A stretch of 64,000 bases of DNA from Parundibacterium terreum. GTDB lineage: Bacteria > Pseudomonadota > Gammaproteobacteria > Burkholderiales > Burkholderiaceae_D. Below, piece by piece: positions 57,931 to 64,000 of this stretch. The notes under the pieces were generated by a model. That model did not search any database, was not told the origin of the DNA, and was given only the letters and a program-made list of their open reading frames with translations. The position numbers were made by a program, and so were the translations under genes. Every line of letters starts with the position of its first letter. Within the stretch, counting starts at the first letter, position 1. The stretch covers positions 124,316-188,315 of the forward strand of contig NZ_BMED01000001.1 of NCBI RefSeq assembly GCF_014636315.1, in the 5' to 3' direction.

Positions 57931-59313
57931 ATGAATCGGGCATTTATAGGGAAAGTATTATTGGTAGTGGGCTTGAGCTTCTCGATCCTGATCCCGCTGG
58001 AAATGATACGTGGAGTCATCAACGAGAGGGTTCAGCGCCGTCAAGAGGCAATCAGCAGTATCGCTGCGAGTTCAGCAGGTGAACAGATTCTGGCGGGCCC
58101 TGTGCTGATTGCCCCTTATGTCGATGTGGAGAATATTACCGATACCGATGCCCAGGGAAAACAGACGACGCGAACCAATCGCACCGAGGGAGTGACTTAC
58201 CTCTTTCCCAAGGAGTTGCAGATGGATGGCAAGCTGGAGCCGCAAACCAGGTATCGCGGACTGCACAGGGTACGTGTCTATGAATGGCAGGGAAAGCTGA
58301 ATGCTACTTTCAGCGATATATTGCCGCAGGCTGCAGGACGTACCTACGGAGCTGCCATGTTGAGTGTGCAGATCAAAGATGTACGGGGTATTGTGGGCTC
58401 CCCTCGCCTGACCCTGAATCAGCAGGTCCTGGACGTTAAAAACGGCTCGGCTTATGCCGCACTTGGCGGAATTCATGCGCGCGTACCGGCGCTGGTTGCC
58501 GGCGAACGGTTTTCGGGGCAAGTAAGCCTGCAATTGAATTTGTCCGGCACAGAAAGTCTTTCACTGGTGCCGCTGGGTGACAGCAACAAATTCACTATGT
58601 CTTCCAGTTGGAAACACCCGCAATTTGCCGGAGATTTTTTGCCACGCACCCGCACTGTCAATGACCAGGGCTTCCAGGCAAGCTGGGAAATTTCGGCCTT
58701 GGCCGCCAATACCCAACGCCAATTTTTGAGAGCTTCTGTCATATCAAAGCCCGGTGTTGCCGACGGCAGCAACGCTCAGCTGATGATGGATGCTTTGAGT
58801 GTTAATCTGGTTGAGCCGGTGAATGTGTATACGCAGACGGACCGCGCCAGCAAATACGGTTTATTGTTTGTGCTGCTTACTTTTGTCGGCTTCTTCATGT
58901 TTGAACTGATCAAGCAACTGGCGATACACCCGATACAGTATCTGCTGGTAGGTTTAAGCCTGACTATTTTCTTTTTGTTGCTGTTGAGTTTGTCGGAGCA
59001 CATTCCCTTTGTGTACGCCTACCTCATTGCCAGTGTTGCTTGCATAGGTTTGCTGGTGTTCTATCTTAGCCACGTATTGCAGAGTAAAGCCCGTGGCTTC
59101 GGTTTCGGAGCGATGCTGACCGCCTTGTACGGCGCCCTGTACGGTTTGCTGGCTTCGGAAGACAATTCGCTTGCGATGGGTTCATTGCTGTTATTTGCCA
59201 TCCTCGCAGTGATCATGGTTGTCACGCGTAAAATTGATTGGTATCAGATTACCAGCGGCAATAGCAATACATCTGCAAAAACAAGGCCGGATTTGTCTGA
59301 ACTGAAGGCCTGA
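57931..59313 (+). CDS. creD: CreD-like inner membrane protein
   Basis: A 460-residue membrane protein. TM1 (VLLVVGLSFSILIPLEMI) is followed by RGVINERVQRRQEAISSIA, a large periplasmic domain (about 40-300) and a C-terminal block of five to six helices (LFVLLTFVGFFMFELI, IQYLLVGLSLTIFFLLLLSL, YLIASVACIGLLVFYL and more). CreD is a Cre-regulon member linked to envelope integrity and, in some species, beta-lactam tolerance. GGAGATAGCC supports the ATG at 57931. Confidence 0.93.
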   Translation: MNRAFIGKVLLVVGLSFSILIPLEMIRGVINERVQRRQEAISSIAASSAGEQILAGPVLIAPYVDVENITDTDAQGKQTTRTNRTEGVTYLFPKELQMDGKLEPQTRYRGLHRVRVYEWQGKLNATFSDILPQAAGRTYGAAMLSVQIKDVRGIVGSPRLTLNQQVLDVKNGSAYAALGGIHARVPALVAGERFSGQVSLQLNLSGTESLSLVPLGDSNKFTMSSSWKHPQFAGDFLPRTRTVNDQGFQASWEISALAANTQRQFLRASVISKPGVADGSNAQLMMDALSVNLVEPVNVYTQTDRASKYGLLFVLLTFVGFFMFELIKQLAIHPIQYLLVGLSLTIFFLLLLSLSEHIPFVYAYLIASVACIGLLVFYLSHVLQSKARGFGFGAMLTALYGALYGLLASEDNSLAMGSLLLFAILAVIMVVTRKIDWYQITSGNSNTSAKTRPDLSELKA

Positions 59314-59337
59314 TCTTTGTTTTCTTAGCGAGGGTAC

Positions 59338-59368
59338 AAAAAACCAGGCAGGGCTAAGGACCTGCCTG
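59338..59368 (-). terminator. Rho-independent terminator of the threonine aldolase gene
   Basis: Read on the minus strand, an 8-bp stem (caggcagg / cctgcctg) with an 8-base loop is followed by GGTTTTTTG. It lies just after the aldolase stop codon and also between that gene and creD. Confidence 0.82.
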
Positions 59369-59382
59369 TGTCAGCATTGACC

Positions 59383-60471
59383 TTATCCCACCAGCTGCCG
59401 AAAATACGGAATTACCTGTTCATTGCTCAAGGCAAGCAGGTTGTCACCGACATACAGTTCGGTGACGCTCCAGCCCGGCACTTCGGCCGGGCGCACTGTG
59501 CCGACGACCCAGCATTTCTCTTCTTCGGCAATCTTGTCTCTGACCGCCATGACTTTATCCTGGTGTGCGTCAAAATAGATATGCATCATATTGGTCTGCG
59601 GCACTGCAGGATTGACTCTGATGCCGGGGATGTTTTGCAAGCCCTCAGCCAGCGCGCGGCTTCGCTGCAGGCAGGCTTCCATTTGCGACAGGCGCTCGTC
59701 GAAGCGCATTGCGGACGATGCGACCATAGGGCTTTGGTGTACCAGGGTTCCGCCAAGGCGGCGCTGCCACAGGCGCGCGGTGGCGATGAAGTCTTCGTCT
59801 CCGGCCAGGACTGCGCCGGCAATGCCGCCTATGCCCTTGTACATGGACACATAGACTGAATCGAAGCCGTCCGCGATTTCCGCATGCGTCTTGCCATAAA
59901 AGGCCTGGCTTTCCCACAGGCGTGCGCCGTCCATATGCAGTGGAATACCGCGTTCCCTGGCCTTTTCCTTCAGCGCCTGCAACTGCTCCCAATCCGGAAG
60001 CTGTCCCCCTGAGTGGCGTATCGGCAGCTCAACCAGCAGGCAGGCCAGGCTCTGTTTGACCGCGTCGATGTCGGCGGCCAGTATGGGAGTCAGCCTGTCG
60101 CCGACCGGTACGCCGTGCAGTTTCAGCAGTGCCTGGTAGGCCTGTTCCTCGTGTCCTATCAGATGCGAGGTAGGATGCATGCCGAAACGTGGCAGGCCGC
60201 TGCGCTCAGCCCATAGCTGTACTGCGATCAGCTGCGCCATCACACCGCTGGGCATGAAGACTGCCGCCGGCTTGCCTAGCAGGGAGGCGATTTTTTGCTC
60301 AAAATTGCTGAGCAATTCGCCTTCGCCATAGATATCGTGCTCAATATGGTTCGTCTCGCACCATGCAGACATCGCACGGAACTCTTCCGCTGGGCTGAGC
60401 GTGTGAAAACCGGGGAAAACGAGCTCGCATTGGTGGCGTAGTTGCTGTCTTTGCTGGTTGATATTATTCAT
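59383..60471 (-). CDS. Low-specificity L-threonine aldolase
   Basis: A 362-residue PLP enzyme of the beta-eliminating lyase fold. The PLP lysine lies in YVSMYKGIGGIAGAVL (about 215), and the substrate/PLP region reads PLHMDGARLWESQAFYG. It cleaves threonine/allo-threonine to glycine and acetaldehyde. The ATG at 60471 starts MNNINQQRQQLRHQCE; an upstream in-frame start would add 51 residues of low-complexity sequence (SKPPSKPP) and is not convincing. A terminator follows it. Confidence 0.9.
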   Translation of the reverse strand: MNNINQQRQQLRHQCELVFPGFHTLSPAEEFRAMSAWCETNHIEHDIYGEGELLSNFEQKIASLLGKPAAVFMPSGVMAQLIAVQLWAERSGLPRFGMHPTSHLIGHEEQAYQALLKLHGVPVGDRLTPILAADIDAVKQSLACLLVELPIRHSGGQLPDWEQLQALKEKARERGIPLHMDGARLWESQAFYGKTHAEIADGFDSVYVSMYKGIGGIAGAVLAGDEDFIATARLWQRRLGGTLVHQSPMVASSAMRFDERLSQMEACLQRSRALAEGLQNIPGIRVNPAVPQTNMMHIYFDAHQDKVMAVRDKIAEEEKCWVVGTVRPAEVPGWSVTELYVGDNLLALSNEQVIPYFRQLVG

Positions 60472-60593
60472 GGACTTGAAATTGGTGAGGTAATTGATGT
60501 GCGGAGCGCTTATTTCTGCGCTCTTGCATGCATCAGAAATGATGGCAGTTTGTAATGACGGCGGCTTAGATGGTGGCTTAGATGGTGATTTAT

Positions 60594-61436
60594 TTAGCGC
60601 ACCAGGGATTTGATCACTTGCCATTGGCGGCGGGATATCGGCAGCCGCTCATCGGTATCACGCAGTATGACTTGCCAGGATTCGGTCACTTTTTCCTGCT
60701 CGCTATCCGCATCTGCGACTTGCTGGGCCTGTTGCCGGCCATTTTTGTCTGCAGCGTGTGCTGCGATATGGCTTACCCGCTCGACGCCCTTGATGGCATT
60801 GCGCGCGATCAGGGCATTCCTGTGTACTCGCACCAATACATCCGCCATTTCTTCTTCTATGGACACCAGCGGCTCTTCCAGCAAGTAACTGCGCTCCCTG
60901 GTGTGCAGGGTCACATACTTTTGTTCCGCTTTCAGAAATAGCACTTCCGATACGGGCACCAGTAATACCCTGCCCCGCTCCAGCACGGAAAAATGACCGC
61001 GCCGCGCCGGCATTGCCGGAATGGCAGCTACGGTATTGGTTTGCTGGATAGTGGCCCTGATCAGGCTGGCACGTTTGATTGCCTCTTCCAGTCTGGAGGC
61101 GCGAACGGGCTTGAGCAGATAGTCCAGCGCATGCACGTCGAAGGCTTTTACCGCATATTCGTCATAGGCAGTGATAAAAATAATGGCAGGCGCTGCAGGC
61201 CCCATATTCTGGGTCAGATGATGCGCCAGCTCTATGCCTGTCATGCCAGGCATCTGCACGTCCAGCAGGACTATGTCCGGTGTGTTTGCAGTGATTGCAT
61301 CCATTGCATCTTGTGCATTGACGGCCTCGCCTGCCAACTCGCAAGGACAGGTCGCCTGGATGTCTTGCAGCAGCGTAGCCAGTCGCTGCCTGGCCGGAGC
61401 CTCGTCGTCAACGATAAAAATCTTATGCTTGGGCAT
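60594..61436 (-). CDS. LytTR-family response regulator, AlgR-like
   Basis: A 280-residue regulator. Receiver: FIVDDEAPARQRLATLL with phosphoacceptor in PDIVLLDVQMPGMTG and FITAYDEYAVKAFDVHALDYLLKP. The C-terminal LytTR DNA-binding domain (about 150-260) has FLKAEQKYVTLHTRERSYLL and DVLVRVHRNALIARNAIKGV. It overlaps the kinase gene by 14 bp. Such pairs regulate exopolysaccharide, twitching or virulence in pseudomonads; the target here is unknown. Confidence 0.92.
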   Translation of the reverse strand: MPKHKIFIVDDEAPARQRLATLLQDIQATCPCELAGEAVNAQDAMDAITANTPDIVLLDVQMPGMTGIELAHHLTQNMGPAAPAIIFITAYDEYAVKAFDVHALDYLLKPVRASRLEEAIKRASLIRATIQQTNTVAAIPAMPARRGHFSVLERGRVLLVPVSEVLFLKAEQKYVTLHTRERSYLLEEPLVSIEEEMADVLVRVHRNALIARNAIKGVERVSHIAAHAADKNGRQQAQQVADADSEQEKVTESWQVILRDTDERLPISRRQWQVIKSLVR

Positions 61437-62484
61437 TTGCTTGCTTTTTATAGGGGAAATGCAATCTCACCTCGAACTTGTCCGCTACGACGCCAAAACT
61501 GAGATGAGCCTCCATATCGTAAAGCAGACTCAGCCTTTCACGGATATTATCCAGGGCCATATGATTTCCCCCCGGCACGTTTACGCTGTCATGGTAAGGA
61601 TTCACAATGTGAATATCAACCTTATCCAGTTTGCGTTGTATGTCTACCACGATGTGGGCGGGCTTGCTTGACGGTTCCACTCCGTAATGCACCGCATTTT
61701 CCAGCAGGGGCTGCAATAGCAAGGTGGCGATTTCGCCCTGTTGCAAGTCCTGTTCGCTAAGATTGGCGATATTCCAGGTGACCTGCAGCCGTTCTCCCAG
61801 ACGTATCTGTTCTATGGCCAGATACTGTTCACAAAGGCGTATCTCATCCCTTAAGCTCGCCATGTCGCGGGTGTCGCGCATCAATACACGGAACAGGTCG
61901 GCCAGATCCTCCAGCGTAGTTTCGGCGCGGCGCGGCTCAGTGCGTATCATCGATAAAACAGCGTTCAGGCTATTGAACAGGAAATGGGGGCGTATCCTCG
62001 CTTGTAGGGCCTGTAACCGCGCCTCGCCCAATGCGGGAGAATAGGCTCTTGTTCTTAGTTCAAAATAATGCTGGAACACCAGGCCGACTGCAAAGCAGAT
62101 GCACATTGCGTAGCCGGCATGCAGCAGCGGATAGCTGTTGGCAAACCAATCCAGACCCGAGAAATAGCTTAACAGGATGCCGCAGACTGCAGCAGGAACC
62201 ACGCCGCAAATTGCCCTTTGTACCCAATCCGGCGAAGGGTGGCGTAAGGACAGCCTTCTTATTCCACATAATAAAACCAATGAGAACAGGCTGATCGTTT
62301 CTACCAGCATGGCCATTTCTATAAAATCCTGCAGGATGTCCGCCTTTGCCTGTCCGCGTGACATCAGCGCAAGAATAACCATGCCGTTGACTGCAATCAG
62401 AGTCCGAAAAATGATGCCAATATTGCAGCAATCTGGAATCAGGGAGTCACTGCGTTCGGCTATTTTCTGTAAGGATGTAGTCAT
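61423..62484 (-). CDS. LytS/AlgZ-type sensor histidine kinase
   Basis: A 353-residue membrane kinase of the His_kinase (LytS) family. About five N-terminal helices (TLIAVNGMVILALM, FSLVLLCGIRR, AICGVVPAAVCGILLSYFSG, LLHAGYAMCICFAVGLVF) are followed by the family motif LQARIRPHFLFNSLNAVLSMI (phosphoaccepting His in RPHFLFN) and a small ATPase domain with LLLQPLLENAVHYGVEP. It is translationally coupled to the AlgR-like gene and divergent from argH. Confidence 0.92.
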   Translation of the reverse strand: MTTSLQKIAERSDSLIPDCCNIGIIFRTLIAVNGMVILALMSRGQAKADILQDFIEMAMLVETISLFSLVLLCGIRRLSLRHPSPDWVQRAICGVVPAAVCGILLSYFSGLDWFANSYPLLHAGYAMCICFAVGLVFQHYFELRTRAYSPALGEARLQALQARIRPHFLFNSLNAVLSMIRTEPRRAETTLEDLADLFRVLMRDTRDMASLRDEIRLCEQYLAIEQIRLGERLQVTWNIANLSEQDLQQGEIATLLLQPLLENAVHYGVEPSSKPAHIVVDIQRKLDKVDIHIVNPYHDSVNVPGGNHMALDNIRERLSLLYDMEAHLSFGVVADKFEVRLHFPYKKQANAQA

Positions 62485-62586
62485 GAATACCGATGATTTA
62501 CCCTGGTTTGCAGCTATGTATTACAGCTTCGGGTGAGAAAACGGAGCCCAGTGTCTTATAATAAAGGGATAACACTGGAAACCACT

Positions 62587-63981
62587 ATGACATCACAATT
62601 CTCTAAAAAAAGCGAGGCATGGTCTGCCCGCTTCTCCGAACCTGTCTCCGATCTGGTCAAACGCTATACCGCCTCGGTGTTCTTTGACAACCGCATGGCG
62701 GCCTTTGATATCCAGGGTTCGCTGGCGCATGCAGAAATGCTCGCTGCTCAAAATATCATCAACGCGCAGGATTACGCCGATATCCAGCGCGGCATGGCGC
62801 AAATCAAATCTGAAATTGATTCCGGCAAATTTGAATGGCTGCTGGACCTGGAAGACGTGCATCTGAACATAGAGAAGCGCCTGACTGAACTGGTCGGCGA
62901 TGCCGGCAAGCGTCTGCATACCGGCCGTTCGCGTAACGACCAGGTCGCAACCGACATTCGCCTGTACGTGCGTTCCTCCATCGATACGATAGTTGGCTTG
63001 CTGGGCGATTTGCGCCTGGCCTTGCTGAACCTGGCGGAACAGCATGCAGAAACCATCTTGCCTGGCTTCACCCACATGCAGGTGGCTCAGCCGATCACCT
63101 TTGGCCACCATATGCTGGCCTATGTAGAAATGTTCAGCCGCGATGCAGAGCGTATGCAGGATTGCCGCAAGCGCGTGAACCGCTTGCCTTTGGGCGCCGC
63201 CGCACTGGCCGGCACGACCTTCCCTATCGATCGCGAACGCGTTGCCAAGACTTTAGGTTTTGAGGATGTCTGTCATAACTCGCTGGATGCGGTGTCCGAC
63301 CGGGATTTTGCGATTGAATTTTGCGCCGCTGCAGCGCTGATCATGACGCACGTATCGCGCATGTCGGAAGAGCTGGTAATCTGGATGAGCCCGCGCGTGG
63401 GCTTTATCGATATTGCCGACCGCTTCTGTACCGGTTCCTCCATCATGCCGCAAAAGAAGAATCCGGATGTGCCGGAACTGGCACGCGGCAAGACCGGCCG
63501 TGTGAACGGTCACCTGATCGCGCTGCTGACTTTAATGAAAGGCCAGCCGCTGGCCTACAACAAGGATAACCAGGAAGACAAGGAACCGCTGTTCGATACG
63601 GTAGATACCGTCGTCGATACGCTGCGCATTTTTGCCGACATGGCGACCGGCATCACGGTCAAGGCAGATGCGATGCGCGCTGCTGCACTGCAAGGCTATG
63701 CCACTGCGACTGACCTGGCTGATTATCTGGTTAAAAAAGGCCTGCCTTTCCGTGACGCGCACGAGGCTGTGGCGCTGGCGGTCAGGACTTGCGTTGACAA
63801 GGGCTGCGACCTCAGCGATATGAGCCTGGCTGAATTACAGCAATTTTCCAAGCTGATAGGCGAAGACGTATTCGTCGTATTGACGCTGGAAGGCTCTGTA
63901 GCGGCACGTGATCATATCGGTGGTACTGCGCCGAACCAGGTGAAGGCGGCTATTGCCCGCGCGCGCAGCAAGCTGGATTAA
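62587..63981 (+). CDS. argH: Argininosuccinate lyase
   Basis: A 464-residue fumarase-superfamily enzyme. The signature [12 protein letters not shown] (about 283) and [30 protein letters not shown] and [19 protein letters not shown] are intact. It makes arginine and fumarate. Starting at 62587 gives [16 protein letters not shown], the family's usual opening; an in-frame upstream start adds 18 residues. It is divergent from the AlgZ/AlgR-like pair, a gene order also seen in pseudomonads. Confidence 0.97.
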   Translation: MTSQFSKKSEAWSARFSEPVSDLVKRYTASVFFDNRMAAFDIQGSLAHAEMLAAQNIINAQDYADIQRGMAQIKSEIDSGKFEWLLDLEDVHLNIEKRLTELVGDAGKRLHTGRSRNDQVATDIRLYVRSSIDTIVGLLGDLRLALLNLAEQHAETILPGFTHMQVAQPITFGHHMLAYVEMFSRDAERMQDCRKRVNRLPLGAAALAGTTFPIDRERVAKTLGFEDVCHNSLDAVSDRDFAIEFCAAAALIMTHVSRMSEELVIWMSPRVGFIDIADRFCTGSSIMPQKKNPDVPELARGKTGRVNGHLIALLTLMKGQPLAYNKDNQEDKEPLFDTVDTVVDTLRIFADMATGITVKADAMRAAALQGYATATDLADYLVKKGLPFRDAHEAVALAVRTCVDKGCDLSDMSLAELQQFSKLIGEDVFVVLTLEGSVAARDHIGGTAPNQVKAAIARARSKLD

Positions 63982-64000
63982 CCTCGCGCGGTTGTACGTC

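Overview
The window is ordinary chromosomal DNA of a betaproteobacterium. Gene content (imuA-imuB-dnaE2, ftsK-lolA-rarA-serS, hemC-hemD-hemX-hemY, creBCD, argH divergent from an algZ/algR-type pair) and moderately high GC fit Burkholderiales, most likely Oxalobacteraceae (Herminiimonas/Janthinobacterium-like). The family placement is inference; no rRNA gene is present to anchor it. I see no insertion sequence, prophage, integron or CRISPR array. One tRNA gene, tRNA-Ser(CGA), is present.

Layout. 1-5.3 kb: the 5' part of a MexEF-type RND efflux operon (minus), an HSL-type hydrolase whose nucleophile serine is replaced by aspartate, and a divergent LysR regulator. 5.4-10.2 kb: a large membrane-bound NRPS-like synthetase of the Pls/PosA type followed 14 bp later by its own Sfp-type phosphopantetheinyl transferase. 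This is the most interesting accessory locus, a candidate producer of a cationic homo-poly(amino acid). 10.2-14.8 kb: an SmpA/OmlA-like lipoprotein, a GNAT enzyme, two small genes, and a Cpx-like cassette (Spy/CpxP-like periplasmic protein, response regulator, sensor kinase). 15-20.4 kb: the SOS mutagenesis operon imuA-imuB-dnaE2 with a perfect palindromic LexA box. 20.4-27 kb: an accessory stretch of small unknown genes, a LysR/SDR divergent pair, an acyltransferase-3 membrane protein, an exported methyltransferase-like protein and tRNA-Ser. 27.3-29.2 kb: an EAL-CBS-GGDEF protein.

29.4-35.3 kb: the minus-strand housekeeping run ftsK, lolA, rarA, serS. 35.5-38.4 kb: trxB, an Smr-domain protein and an orphan branched-chain amino-acid-type binding protein. 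38.5-41.1 kb: a PII protein and glutamine-dependent NAD synthetase. 41.4-44.4 kb: a FemAB-like acyltransferase, a Ser/Thr protein kinase and ppa. 44.5-48.7 kb: the tetrapyrrole operon hemC-hemD-hemX-hemY. 48.8-52.2 kb: an alpha/beta hydrolase that has lost its catalytic histidine and a TonB-dependent receptor. 52.4-55.6 kb: trpS with a terminator hairpin in its leader region, a GNAT enzyme and a YcaQ-type DNA glycosylase. 55.6-59.3 kb: creB-creC-creD with a canonical CreB tag upstream of creD. 59.3-64 kb: threonine aldolase, an AlgZ/AlgR-like (LytS/LytTR) pair and argH.

The window starts inside the efflux permease gene, whose 3' part is missing, and ends 19 bp after argH. Start codons were chosen by Shine-Dalgarno sequence, family alignment from memory and operon overlaps. 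No database search was run; family names come from motifs recognised in the translations.
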